A stretch of DNA of 64,000 nt from Paenibacillus dendritiformis (GTDB taxonomy: Bacteria > Bacillota > Bacilli > Paenibacillales > Paenibacillaceae). The notes under the pieces were generated by a model that was given only the letters and a program-made list of their open reading frames with translations, made no database searches and was not told the origin of the DNA. Of this stretch, positions 18,583 to 28,067 are shown piece by piece. Where the stretch lies: contig NZ_OX216966.1 in NCBI RefSeq assembly GCF_945605565.1, positions 3,526,001-3,590,000 of the forward strand, in the 5' to 3' direction. Position 1 is the first letter of the stretch. Each line of letters starts with the position of its first letter. The translations under genes were made by a program, and so were the position numbers.

Positions 18583-19353
18583 ATGGATAATCAAATGATT
18601 TCTAGGAGACTACAAACACTTAATTTTTTAGATGAAAGAGCTACGATGCTTTTCCCTGATGAGTACCATGTTTGTGGCATCTATGCCATTATTAATAAGA
18701 TGAATGGAAAACTATATATTGGAAAAACTTCACAAAAAATCTATAGGTATATTAGAAAAGAAAGAATAGAGAAATTAAGAAAGGGAGAAATGCATAACTC
18801 CTTATTACAGAAGGAATTTAACTCATTCGGGGAAAAAAACTTTTCATTCTTTATAATTGAAAAAATCTTGAATGTTGATTCATCTGATTTTTTTCAAAAG
18901 AAATTACATGATACGTTAAATTACTTAGAGGTATTTTATATTAATAAGTTTCAATCAAGTGATCGAAAATACGGATATAACTATGAAATTGGTGGAACAA
19001 ATGATTTCACAATTGATGATATAAAACTACTAATAGAAAAAGAATTTAAAAAAAGAGATAAATGGGTTTATGGGGAATTATCTGGGTCTAGGAAGTTAGG
19101 GTTTGGAATAAGGGAGGAATTCATTAATAAAAAAATTAAAATTCCACCTAATGGTTTGGGAACCATTATTGATATGTTCCTTAAAGTAGATCATCATTTA
19201 TTTTCATTCGAAGATTATTGCAAGAAGTTCATTCTCACATACAACGATAGAGATTATGTTAAAGAAAATTGCTCTCTAATACCATGGATGATAGCCCAAC
19301 AGATAATTAAGAAGTACCCTGATACTGAAATAATTAAAGAAGTATCCAAGTAG
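18583..19353 (+). CDS. GIY-YIG nuclease family protein
   Basis: 256 residues from the ATG at 18583 (GAGG 10 nt upstream; an in-frame TTG lies 6 bp earlier). The GIY-YIG core is at about residues 31-110: GIYAIINKMNGKLYIGKTSQ, then the Arg-containing helix, HNSLLQKEFNSFGEKNFSFFIIE, and the metal-binding Glu in LEVFYINKF. The remaining ~130 residues resemble a DNA-binding tail but no motif is clear. Such nucleases occur as homing enzymes and in mobile DNA. It is a single-gene cassette between attC-like sites. Confidence 0.8.
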   Translation: MDNQMISRRLQTLNFLDERATMLFPDEYHVCGIYAIINKMNGKLYIGKTSQKIYRYIRKERIEKLRKGEMHNSLLQKEFNSFGEKNFSFFIIEKILNVDSSDFFQKKLHDTLNYLEVFYINKFQSSDRKYGYNYEIGGTNDFTIDDIKLLIEKEFKKRDKWVYGELSGSRKLGFGIREEFINKKIKIPPNGLGTIIDMFLKVDHHLFSFEDYCKKFILTYNDRDYVKENCSLIPWMIAQQIIKKYPDTEIIKEVSK

Positions 19354-19391
19354 ACTCGTGAGGGTAAAAAAGAAAAGGGGCCGCAAGGCCC

Positions 19392-19664
19392 TTAATTCAT
19401 TTGAATATGTAATTCATTAATAAGATATAAGGCATCTTTAAATCCTTGTAAATATATTTTACTTTCCAAAATGGTTTGTAATGAAATTTGGGCGTCTTCA
19501 TAGAGAAATAGGGTGTGTTGAAGGTTATCTGGAAGCGAATCTCGAATTAGTTTTAGATACTTCTGACATTCAGAAGAAAGTTGTTCGAGGTCTGATTTTG
19601 AATATAACGTTTCTATACGATTGCGAATTAAAGGTTCAGCTAAGACTTCGAAGGATTCAGGCAA
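19392..19664 (-). CDS. Small hypothetical protein (DUF6809-like)
   Basis: 90 residues, helical, with a TTG start 7 nt after GGAGG. The layout (PLIRN.., long helix, LYEDAQISLQT.., YLQGFKDALYLINE) resembles small Firmicute DUF6809 proteins, often beside phage-type regulators. It is one of few minus-strand genes in the array and is divergent from an XRE repressor-like gene. Role unknown. Confidence 0.5.
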   Translation of the reverse strand: MPESFEVLAEPLIRNRIETLYSKSDLEQLSSECQKYLKLIRDSLPDNLQHTLFLYEDAQISLQTILESKIYLQGFKDALYLINELHIQMN

Positions 19665-19819
19665 TGACTTACCTCCTCTCTTTAACTCTGTAAGGTTATT
19701 ATATACCTCCTCAGGGTTAATTGTAAAGAGAATTATTAACTTTATAAGGTGAAATGATGACTTCTAATTGAAAAAAATGATTTTCAGAGATAATATATTG
19801 AGCATGGGAGGGAATCTGT

Positions 19820-20032
19820 TTGATAAAGTGTAATATCAGAGTTTTAATGGCTGAGCACCGAATAGATGATATAACAGAGTTAATGATCAGATCTGGACTG
19901 AGTAGAAATTCGATTAACAAACTGTATAAAGAAATAAATATTGAGACGACAAAATTAGAAACATTATTTAAACTGTGCGATACATTTGGATGCAAACTAT
20001 CAGATTTAATTGAATACACGCCTGATAATTAA
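19820..20032 (+). CDS. Small XRE-family HTH regulator
   Basis: 70 residues, TTG start with GGGAGG upstream. Single HTH of the Cro/CI type: RVLMAEHRIDDITELMIRSGLSRNSINKLY, then TLFKLCDTFGCKLSDLIEY, the pattern of YozG-like short regulators. Divergent from the small minus-strand gene, so it may repress it and itself. Confidence 0.75.
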   Translation: MIKCNIRVLMAEHRIDDITELMIRSGLSRNSINKLYKEINIETTKLETLFKLCDTFGCKLSDLIEYTPDN

Positions 20033-20076
20033 AGACTACTAAACGATGAGGGAATATTCCCAGAAGGACCCCGCCG

Positions 20077-20215
20077 TACAATGATCTACGTTGTGGCACA
20101 TTCGCCCCTTGTTTGTCAGATGTATACACAAAGAAGAATATTCAAGACAACATACGACCCGACCTAAGATAAGAGTTATCTAAGGCCGGGTCGCGTCGTA
20201 TATGCGGTAACGTTA
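20077..20215 (+). repeat. attC-like site 6 (type B stem)
   Basis: Left arm TACAATGATCTACGTTGTGG is weak. The centre has the type B stem GACCCGACCTAAGATAAG / TTATCTAAGGCCGGGTC, and the end is CGTCGTATATGCGGTAACGTTAGCTGAAAT. TTTGTCAGATGTATAC is shared with sites 16 and 24. Confidence 0.65.
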
Positions 20216-20249
20216 GCTGAAATTAATCATTAGTGCTGAAGAATTCTGA

Positions 20250-20320
20250 AATCATATAAGCACTTACCTAGTCGCTGGTGCTCCTTTATGCCTCACGGAT
20301 TCGTAATTACAAGAATGTTA
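20250..20320 (+). repeat. attC-like site 7 (right part), bounding an empty cassette
   Basis: CTAGTCGCTGGTGCTCCTT, TATGCCTCACGGATTCGTAATTACAAGAATGTTATAGGAAAT. It begins about 40 bp after the GTTA of site 6, leaving no room for a gene between them. Confidence 0.55.
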
Positions 20321-20343
20321 TAGGAAATCAACGAAAAGTATTA

Positions 20344-20838
20344 ATGACAAAAAAATCAATTAAAGAGAGAGTGAGTCCTGTGAGAGTTATCGAACTTAAG
20401 GAAATGAAGTTAGTTGGATTAAGAGTAGTATGTCCTGGTGACCAGTATGTCAATGAAATCCCAAAGGCTTCTTTTGTACTTAAAGAGAGGCTGAATGAGA
20501 TTAATGACGTTGTAAACCCAGTAAGACTTATTGGTGCATTTATCGTCGGGGATTACTCGGAAGAGGAGGATGGTTACTGGGTATGTGTTGAGGTAAATGA
20601 TATTAGTCTGGTTCCGGAGGGCATGGTTTCCGTTGTAGTCCCTAAACAAAGATATGCAGTTATAAGACACAAGGGACCTAATTATGAAATAAGAAACACA
20701 TATGAAAAACTACATAATTGGATTGAAGAAAATAAACTTGAAAGATTGCAAAGATCCTGGCATTTGGAGATTTCAGATGAATGGGGACATAAGGAAAAAA
20801 AGATTATTGAAGTAGAGTTGTATGACACAATTAAATAA
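20344..20838 (+). CDS. GyrI-like / AraC effector-binding domain protein
   Basis: 164 residues from the ATG at 20344; upstream in-frame starts fall inside the repeat, and GTG codons at about 20371-20380 are alternatives. A stand-alone GyrI-like ligand-binding fold: VIELKEMKLVGLRVV, GAFIVGDYSEEEDGYWVCVEVNDI, PKQRYAVIRHKGPNYEIRNTYEKLHNWIEE and a closing beta strand. Such domains bind small molecules and some act as gyrase-toxin antagonists; the ligand here is unknown. Single-gene cassette. Confidence 0.75.
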   Translation: MTKKSIKERVSPVRVIELKEMKLVGLRVVCPGDQYVNEIPKASFVLKERLNEINDVVNPVRLIGAFIVGDYSEEEDGYWVCVEVNDISLVPEGMVSVVVPKQRYAVIRHKGPNYEIRNTYEKLHNWIEENKLERLQRSWHLEISDEWGHKEKKIIEVELYDTIK

Positions 20839-20865
20839 ATTATGAGAGTTGTTCAGAGAATGCAT

Positions 20866-20883
20866 TAACAACCTACAACGTTA
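20866..20883 (+). repeat. attC-like site 8 (collapsed)
   Basis: TAACAACCTACAACGTTA: both end boxes with almost nothing between them, lying between two cassette genes. It may be a deleted site. Confidence 0.35.
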
Positions 20884-20935
20884 TACGCAACTACCGCATT
20901 CATCAAATACCTAAAATGAACAAAGGATGATACGA

Positions 20936-21184
20936 ATGCTCGGGTTACCTAAAGGTCAGGTTTTCCTTGTTCCTTGGACTGAACAATGGGAAATTGAATT
21001 TAAGGAAGAAGAGAGAAAAATAAGGAGCGAAATAAATGACAGCATCTTGGCTATTCATCACATTGGGAGTACTGCGAGACAGGGGTTAAGTGCAAAACCC
21101 ATAATAGACATTGCAATTGAAATAAAATTATTTGAAGAGGAGATTCATTGTGTACCTGGATTAGTGAAAATTGGATACTCATAG
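20936..21184 (+). pseudogene. GrpB family (UPF0157) protein, truncated
   Basis: 82 residues matching the N-terminal half of GrpB/UPF0157 proteins: LPKGQVFLVPWTEQWEIEF, then IHHIGSTARQGLSAKPIIDI. The normal ~170-residue protein continues past an LGY motif; here the frame stops right after KIGYS. ATG at 20936 has AAAGG at good spacing. The nucleotidyltransferase-like fold is cut before its C-terminal half, so it is probably inactive. Confidence 0.75.
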
Positions 21185-21608
21185 CATGGAAAATCAGATA
21201 CTTGCAACTTGTCCTGCCGGATATTCTGCACAAGGAAATACCTATGGCGAGTGGTTCTGTAATGGAGAATGGTGTAAGCCGTGGGATCCGTTTTCCAATC
21301 GCCAAAATGTTAGGCATGTATACATTCATTGTGTTGTGGGAATTGCAGCGAATTCGAATGACCGGCTTGCAATTGAAACTCCAGCACTCGCAATACCCCC
21401 TGCCATTCGGTGACGTGTTCGTGTACATGCACGTGCCTTCACCGAGCACGGTGGGGATAAACCCGTCAATCCTAACGCAAGAGATTGGTTCACGATAACG
21501 TGCCAAGTAGTCCTACGGAATACGTAAGAGCATCTTTAGATTTACTCTTTGTGTCTGCATTAAGGGGACGAAGATTATAAGCGCCCGTAAGAGAGAGTTG
21601 GTGCTACA
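21185..21608 (+). other. Degenerate stretch after the GrpB remnant
   Basis: Several open frames up to 116 codons occur but none shows a coherent family. Residues such as RHVYIHCVV could be eroded GrpB sequence. ATAACGTGCCAAG near 21496 is only weakly like a left repeat end. Confidence 0.35.
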
Positions 21609-24295
21609 GTGGGTATATTTTGGAAAATGGGAGCCAGAAATTTCATAGCTCAGATACGGCAAACGCTACTCACCGTATGCATAGGGTCTATCGGTGTCGT
21701 TCTGATTTTTTCTTGTTATTTTGTCATTTCTTCTATAACACATAGCAAATCACAATGGGAAGAAAAACACTTTGGTGTAATTGGTACAGAGATTTATTCG
21801 CGTGTCGGACTTGATTTGACCGAGGCTCAGATTAAAGATGTTCAAACGAAGCTTCAAATCAGAAATATTACCAGTCTTCCCTATGTGTCTCGGGTCGTTT
21901 CCGTGCACAGCGGAGATAATAATGAAGCCAGGGGAGATAGCATCGTTGCATTAGGGTTTGATTTTCAACATGCGCGAGAATTAGAACCGAAGCAACCGCT
22001 GTGGTCTACGGATCCCCTGTCAGCAGAAGAAGCGATTGTATCGGTTCCGCTAGCACGGCGGTTGGGACTTGGTGTCGGTGAAACAATGGTAATCTCGTTT
22101 GCTGGGCAAGAAGTGCCTGTAACGATTCGTGATGTAGCAGAGGAAAGCGGATTAACAGGTTTTCGCGGAACAGTGCGGGCACAAGGGACCGTTATTCTCT
22201 CGGATAGGCTTGCGCATCAGATATTCGGCGTTCCAGAAGCAAGCGCACACAGTATCTTACTGGCGACGGACAAGATGTATTCATCATTACCAGGCAGTTC
22301 CTTCTTTACTGATCTCATTGAGAGACCAATCAAAAAAGAAGCGCTATCTCATATGTCGATGGTGCAGAGTATTTTCACGCCTCCATTTTTGTTTTTTGTC
22401 GCTGTGTCTTTGTTCGCGGGAATTCTGCTGTTGGCGCAGTTGTTTAATATTCTGAAAGAAAGGCGCAAATATTATCTTGGCGTGCTCCGATCGCTTGGAC
22501 TCAGTAACCGGAACTGCTTTGTCATCTACTTAAGTGAGTGTACGTTACTGTGTGCGGTCATTACCGCATCGGGAGTTGTTCTTGGGAATGTACTCGGTTT
22601 CGGATTGCTGTCTGTGAATGTATTTTATATCGAACAATTACTGGAACGGTATTCCGCTTACGCCTATCCAATCCAACCCCACGTGGATGTGACGGCAACA
22701 TGCTGGATTGCGTTGACCATGTTTATCGTTTTCTTACTCCTCGCTTGTTTTGTCGGGCGTTTCATTAAGCGCACATCCATTCTGCACTTAATGGGCAAGG
22801 AGGATAATCGTGTGAATCCGGCACAGAAGCGTCTGCTCAAAATCTTAGGTTCTCTCCTTGTCACAGTGGCATTCATTTATTTCAATTATTTCGCCACAGA
22901 GGGGCTTTCAGATGGCGATAGGCTTAGTGCAAAAGTATTCGGTTCGATTATAAGTTGGCTTGTTGGAATTATAACAACTGCCTATTTGATGTTTCTCCTT
23001 GTACCTTGGATGAAACGGGCATCCTCTGTATTGCCGCATCGATGGTTGGATCGTTTGGCTGTTACGTTAGGCACACAGTACCCGCATATGCGGTTTAGTC
23101 GTTCATTTGGCATCGTTTTGTTGTTTACGGTATTATCCTGCTGTTTGATTGTGATGATAAGTTTCGCTTCCAATGTTGAAGATTATGCCGCTGTAAACAA
23201 GAAAGATTCTTTTTTGGCTACCGACGCCTATATGTCTTATGTCGATGAGCGGGAAAAAGATAAGCTGACAGTCAACATGAATGAAGTGCAAGAAATCGTT
23301 CAAGGTGCTGCTTACATGGATACGTACAGAATATTCGTCTCATCTCCCGACAATGCACTTGATCTTACCGAAGTAACACCTCCTGCGAACGGTAACAAAT
23401 GGGCATATTCGCAAGTTGTGTGGGGAAAGTGGCTAGGGAAGGTTACCAATTGCCGCTCACTTCCCGTGCGCCGCAATTTCAGAGCGATGGAGAAGTATTT
23501 CAGGCCTTGAGCGATCAAGCGACTGTCATTCTCGTGGATGATACATTGGAAGGCACGTACCAAGTAGGCGACCAGATTCCGCTTCGTTTACTGAAAGGTG
23601 GGGGTAAAGAAAAGAACCTGATTGGTGAGGAAGTGGTCACGGTAGCGGGAACGTTCGCCATTGGTGATGATAACCGCTTCCAAAAGGGCAGCGTATTTAT
23701 CGTGGCTGACGAACTCTACAATAAATATAGCACAAACGGTGCTTATAAGTGGCCTGGAGAGCCCAAAGGCTATGCGCTGTTACAGTTGACTGATACAGAT
23801 GTGACGGCGGTAGAGTCCATAAAGACACTGAAATACCATTTTACAAAAACAGCTGGTGTTACGGTGAGTACACCAGGTGAGGACCAGGCAATCATTACGA
23901 TGATTGTTAAAGCTGAATTCACGCTGTTCTCTTACATTATGTCATTCATGATGCTTATGGCCTTGCTCGGCATGTATGTGATTCAGATTCGATCGGTACA
24001 GGAGCGGGTTCCCCATATGGTTATGTTATGGCAGATGGGGGTAAGTCGAAAATCGTTGAAACAGGTTTTTATCATAGAGGGTTGTCTGATTGGGATCGTT
24101 GGGCTGATTAGCGGTATTTTGGTCGGAAGGCTCGGTTCGGAGATGCTGATGCGTTTGGCGTGGATGGGTGTTGAGTTTTCGTTCCCTTATCTGAAAGTGA
24201 CAGGTCTCATCATCGGATTGCTGATCTTCATCTGGTTGTTCAACCGATTCAGCACAGCCGGATTAAGACGTATACAGATCAGTCGGACAGAGTAA
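21609..24295 (+). pseudogene. FtsX/MacB-type ABC transporter permease, frameshifted
   Basis: A GTG start at 21609 opens ~633 residues; after a frameshift near 23430 the protein continues in the next frame (VAREGYQLPLTSRAPQ onward) to 24295, for a normal total of about 895. N-terminal membrane segment (about residues 15-42), an extracytoplasmic domain, a first FtsX block of about four helices, further helices, a second extracytoplasmic part and a C-terminal FtsX block (YIMSFMMLMALLGMYVIQI onward). A GGGG run at the shift could be a real mutation or a read error. It precedes a thioredoxin-like gene and an ABC ATPase, so it was the membrane part of that exporter. Confidence 0.75.
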
Positions 24296-24314
24296 CATGG
24301 GAGGAGGATGACTG

Positions 24315-24732
24315 ATGGAACATACAGGTTACAGGAAATTCTTGAAAAAGGTGCAGCAACGTGTTGTACCCGAACGGACTGCTAGTGATTGTTGTCTCTA
24401 ATCGGTGTGCGCCTTGCGAAAATACACTTGCTGTGTTATCCGATTACTACCGGAAGCATTCGGTGAACACGGTCATGCTAGTGGACACATCGGAGGATAA
24501 TATGCCCTTATTCTATGAAGCATTTGCTGCGCATGCGGAAGTGTTTCATATGGAAACGGAGAATTGGAAAATATGCTTGCGTTCCATGGGCGAATTTACC
24601 CCCTATGCCTATGTGCTTAACGCTGACCGTACGATTGCCTGCATGGGGCATGTGGGAGAGGTAACGACGACGAAGGGAACGATTGCCCAATTAGGTCTTA
24701 TGCCTGTGGTAGAGGAGGTTTCTCGATCATGA
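24315..24732 (+). pseudogene. Thioredoxin-like protein, N-terminal frameshift
   Basis: The ATG at 24315 has a strong GGGAGGAGG but its frame stops after 28 codons. The next frame carries the thioredoxin-like domain: LLVIVVSNRCAPCENTL with a CxxC redox pair (CAPC), then TPYAYVLNADRTIACMGHV. A TTG at 24361 could start a shorter 123-residue protein. Its end overlaps the ATPase gene by 4 bp. A thiol-disulfide helper within an ABC exporter operon suggests processing of a disulfide-containing peptide, which is inference. Confidence 0.6.
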
Positions 24733-25442
24733 TTGTAGCCAAAGATGTTCGTAAGAACTACGGCATGGTAACAACTCCACAAACAGTCGCATTATCAGGG
24801 GTGGATTTGCACATTCATAGGGGCGAGATGGTGAGCATTATGGGGCCATCTGGTTGTGGCAAGTCCACGTTGCTTTATACGCTGTCAGGTATTGAGCCTG
24901 CTGACAGTGGCGAGATTTGGTTCGATAAGCAAGCAATACACCAAATGAGCGAAAAAGATGTCTCCGCACTCAGATTGACGTCGATGGGTTTTGTCTATCA
25001 GCAATACAATCTGATTCCTGTGTTGAATGTCATTGATAACGTGGCATTGCCGCTTATCAGTCAGGGCGCTCAGAGGTCAGTTGCCCACAAAGCTGCAAAG
25101 GCGGCACTTGAAGATGTCATGCTAACGGATAATTTGAAAGCTATGCCGCATGAACTGTCCGGAGGACAAGCCCAGCGGGTTGCAATTGCCCGCGCTATTG
25201 TCCATAATCCTCGCGTCATCTGGGCTGATGAGCCTACCGGAGCTCTGGATACTGTGACATCGGAAGCGATCGTAACTTTGTTGGGCAAGATAAATGCAGA
25301 CAAGCAAGTGACCATCGTTATCGTCACGCATGACCCGATAGTTGCATCAGCAACAGATCGTGTAATCCGTATGAAAGACGGAAAACTAATGGATTCTGTT
25401 GAGCACGACAGGGCAGAAGGGGCAGGGAGTGATAAGCCATGA
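24729..25442 (+). CDS. ABC transporter ATPase (MacB/LolD type)
   Basis: 237 residues. Walker A GPSGCGKST, Q-loop in YQQYNLIPV, signature LSGGQAQR, Walker B VIWADEPTGALD and switch His in VTHDP. Partner of the FtsX-type permease upstream, forming an exporter of peptides or lipids. Overlaps both neighbours by 4 bp (ATGA), so the operon was tightly coupled. Intact itself although the permease is frameshifted. Confidence 0.88.
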   Translation: MIVAKDVRKNYGMVTTPQTVALSGVDLHIHRGEMVSIMGPSGCGKSTLLYTLSGIEPADSGEIWFDKQAIHQMSEKDVSALRLTSMGFVYQQYNLIPVLNVIDNVALPLISQGAQRSVAHKAAKAALEDVMLTDNLKAMPHELSGGQAQRVAIARAIVHNPRVIWADEPTGALDTVTSEAIVTLLGKINADKQVTIVIVTHDPIVASATDRVIRMKDGKLMDSVEHDRAEGAGSDKP

Positions 25443-25607
25443 TCGTGTTTAGTTATGCGCTTGATGTCCTGTTTTCAGTGATCTTCTTGCTGGCACTACG
25501 TAGCAAGGCAACTAACGTAATGAATTTTCACTATCAAATCATATCCTATGGGGTAGTGTACAATCCGTTAGTTGTAAATGCTGCGGCGTATACTGTTCTG
25601 ATCTCCG
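25439..25607 (+). pseudogene. MauE/DoxX-like membrane protein, truncated
   Basis: Only about 56 residues remain: two hydrophobic stretches, FSYALDVLFSVIFLLALRSKA and YNPLVVNAAAYTVLISE, as in the start of MauE/DoxX-type proteins that work with thioredoxin-like partners. The frame then runs into the antisense of a MerR gene, and family character ends near 25607. Overlaps the ATPase stop, so it was the fourth gene of the exporter operon, cut by a deletion. Confidence 0.5.
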
Positions 25608-26096
25608 AAGCGCTCCATAGCCATTTTGCTTTCGTTTCACAGTCAGTAAACCATTAGATTCCCAATTTCTTAGAGTATCCATTGAAATTTGCAGGTGGTT
25701 GGCTGCTTCCTGTCTGGTGAGAACAACGCGGTCCATTTCTTGTTCATTGCCCGATAGTAACTGCTCTGCAATTGCGATAGCTTCTTCGGCATTTATTTGT
25801 TCTTTTTGGATTTGTTGCAAATAGCTGTTTGCAAGTTGGATGGCTTTGTCAAAATTTCCGGTAGCCGATGTCTTAATAATTTCAATTGCCATTTTGCGCA
25901 GTCCGTTTTGAAGAACTTCAACCTGTAAAGCGGTTCTTGCCAGCTTGATTTGCTCCATGTGAAGATCCGTGAAAATTCGGTAGCCGTTAGGTTTGCGCTC
26001 GGGTTTAGGGATTAGCGCAAGTTCCTCGTATAGACGCACCGTATTGGGGTGGAGGCCGTTGCAACGTGCTATTTCTGCTGTTTTATAGGTAATCAT
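25539..26096 (-). pseudogene. MerR-family regulator with two HTH segments, 3'-truncated
   Basis: Start chosen at ATG 26096 (GGAGGTG upstream); longer frames extend into the terminator. The N-terminal MerR HTH reads ITYKTAEIARCNGLHPNTVRLYEEL and RKPNGYRIFTDLHMEQIKLA. A second MerR-like HTH near the end, LTRQEAANHLQISMDTLRNWE and VKRKQNGY, loses its normal continuation after NGY at about 25615, where the MauE remnant begins on the other strand. The last ~25 residues are therefore junction noise. Confidence 0.7.
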
Positions 26097-26258
26097 TTCA
26101 TCAGCCACCTCCGATTGTGTAACAATTATAGCACCCGCTAAAAGTCTGGTGTTATAGTGGAGGCTTTTTAAGCGTTGATTCATTAAAAAGTATAGAATAA
26201 AATTGTCAACCCTCGACAAGCGATCAAGGATTGGCGCTTGACTAACTCGCCACCTAAT

Positions 26259-26297
26259 AGTATCAAAAACCCGCATGGGGGTTTTTGATACTTTTTT
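26259..26297. terminator. Rho-independent terminator
   Basis: AGTATCAAAAACCC / GGGTTTTTGATACT, 14-bp perfect stem with a short loop and TTTTTT on the plus strand. It lies just downstream of the minus-strand CAP-domain gene and upstream of the MerR gene. Confidence 0.85.
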
Positions 26298-26317
26298 AGT
26301 TGGGGAGATGAAAGGCG

Positions 26318-27043
26318 TTATCCCTTAAATTCCTGGACCCATGTATTGTTATAATAAGCAATACCGATATGGGTATAACTATTATTCAGTATATTTGCTT
26401 TGTGGCCTGGGCTATTCATCCAATCATTCATAACCTGGGTAGGGGTGGTTTGCCCTTTTGCGATGTTTTCTCCAGCGGAATTGTATGTGATCCCGAATTC
26501 CTTCATCATATCGAAGGGGGAGCCATGTGTTGGAGAATTATGATCAAAATAATTGTTGTTGTACAGGTCCTGTGCCTTGACCATAGCCATATTTGACAAT
26601 TCTTCACTCATACTCAAGGAACTTAACCCTGTTTTGGATCTTTCCTGATTTACTAGATCCAGAACCTGCTGCTCGAATTGGGATGAATTATTATTGTTAG
26701 TATCATTTAGACCTTCCCGTGCTTGTCCTGTTGAACCTGTCGGATCCTTTGTTTCAGGATTTCCTGTAGGTGCCTGGTTTGCTGGATTTCCAGCCGGTGT
26801 TTGAATCAGATCCAACAAATCCAATGGCATTCCATTTTCTGCTTCTTTTGTTGTAATCGATGATCTCTCCGTCCCAGACGTAGCTGTTGATGATGCTTGT
26901 GTTAGGACAGAGTTTGGCGCAGCAGTATGAGCATGAGTTGAAATTCGTGTTTGCTCAGGAGCCGCTTGATTTTGCATCGTATTGTTCTGGGCCGAACAGC
27001 CTGTGACCAATAATAATACTGCTAATACGAAAAACCTTATCAT
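26318..27043 (-). CDS. CAP/SCP-domain lipoprotein
   Basis: 241 residues. Lipoprotein signal: hydrophobic stretch, then lipobox VTGC with Cys at about 16. A Thr/Ser/Pro/Gly-rich linker (about 20-115) leads to a CAP (SCP/PR1, YkwD-like) domain: VLDLVNQERSKTGLSSL, the HN..H pair in YFDHNSPTHGSPFDMM, GENIAKGQ, VMNDWMNSPGHKANIL and HIGIAYY. Anchored outside the membrane; biochemical role of bacterial CAP proteins is not settled. RBS AGGAGG before the ATG. Confidence 0.88.
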   Translation of the reverse strand: MIRFFVLAVLLLVTGCSAQNNTMQNQAAPEQTRISTHAHTAAPNSVLTQASSTATSGTERSSITTKEAENGMPLDLLDLIQTPAGNPANQAPTGNPETKDPTGSTGQAREGLNDTNNNNSSQFEQQVLDLVNQERSKTGLSSLSMSEELSNMAMVKAQDLYNNNYFDHNSPTHGSPFDMMKEFGITYNSAGENIAKGQTTPTQVMNDWMNSPGHKANILNNSYTHIGIAYYNNTWVQEFKG

Positions 27044-27279
27044 TTGCTAACCTCCTGGGTTGTTAATTAATGAAGTTACCGGATTTAGGATTTCCTGCAT
27101 GTCCTTTACTTATTCCTCATCGCCCTTGAGGAATACACGGCGCACCCGCTATCGTAAAAGCTTACGCCGGAAACGCCATCTTCCCTTACGGAAACATTAG
27201 ACTTGCTGTTGTCTTTTTTGGTGTCTAAAGGAAAACAAAGCGTGTTGTCGAATGGTTATGCATAAAGGAGGCTGGGATC

Positions 27280-27828
27280 ATGATCTATGTGGTTCGACAC
27301 GGGCAAACCGATGTGAATAAAGAGGGTAGAATCCAAGGGAGAAACGGGCTGCCCTTAAATGAAAATGGGATCAAGCAAGCGGAGGATCTCAGAGAGTCGC
27401 TTCAACATATCATGTTTGATTACGTATTTTCTTCTCCACAAGAAAGAGCTGTGCAGACAGCCGAGATTGCAACGGGGATGCAAGCTACTGTCGATCCCAG
27501 GCTGAATGTGTATGATTTGGGGGAAGCGGATGGGTTGCCGAAGAGAGAAGTGAAGATGTTAGGGGGCATTCCGGATCCTTCTGTCTATAAAGGGGTCGAA
27601 GATCCCCGAAGCTATGCTCAGAGAGTATTTGCCTTTATGAACGAGCTTATGGCGAAGGACAGTTTACAGGAAGCAAATATCCTCATATCGGGTCATAAAT
27701 GCATCACGGGATGCATTGGTGCCTATTTCAATGGGATTCCTGACGATTGGAATATTTCGATATACTCTTCAGGCAATGGCGAGTATAAGGCATACCCATT
27801 CCTGTTCAAACGTAATGTCCAATTATAA
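27280..27828 (+). CDS. Histidine phosphatase (phosphoglycerate mutase-like)
   Basis: 182 residues. Branch 1 histidine phosphatase: phospho-accepting His in VVRHGQTDVNKEGRIQGR, SSPQERAVQTAEI, an acidic residue in YDLGEADGL, and the second His in LISGHKCITG. RBS AAAGGAGG. The substrate (phosphosugar, cofactor or similar) cannot be told. A terminator follows at 27845. Confidence 0.85.
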   Translation: MIYVVRHGQTDVNKEGRIQGRNGLPLNENGIKQAEDLRESLQHIMFDYVFSSPQERAVQTAEIATGMQATVDPRLNVYDLGEADGLPKREVKMLGGIPDPSVYKGVEDPRSYAQRVFAFMNELMAKDSLQEANILISGHKCITGCIGAYFNGIPDDWNISIYSSGNGEYKAYPFLFKRNVQL

Positions 27829-27844
27829 ACGTGTAGAGTATGGG

Positions 27845-27870
27845 CCAAGTGTTGCGGCACTTGGTTTTTT
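27845..27870 (+). terminator. Rho-independent terminator
   Basis: CCAAGTG / CACTTGG stem with a 6-nt loop and TTTTTT, 17 bp after the histidine phosphatase stop. Confidence 0.8.
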
Positions 27871-27917
27871 ACTGGCGGCAGCGTTGATTGAGCATTAAGG
27901 AACCCTCCATTTCCAAG

Positions 27918-28037
27918 TATGTGGAAGGCTGGGGCAGGGAAGGCGATCTTGGATATATCGCAGAAAATGCCAAAGGCGGGCCTAAAGGCTCCATCACGAT
28001 GCTGGCTCAAGTAAAGGAAATTAATATTAGCATATGA
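27918..28037 (+). pseudogene. GNAT acetyltransferase fragment
   Basis: About 38 codons, YVEGWGREGDLGYIAENA..GSITMLAQ, resemble the segment of GNAT proteins just before the first core strands. No start or remainder exists. It lies directly upstream of an intact GNAT gene of a different subtype. Confidence 0.45.
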
Positions 28038-28067
28038 ACGGACAAACAAGCGTGAGGAGATCTAACT

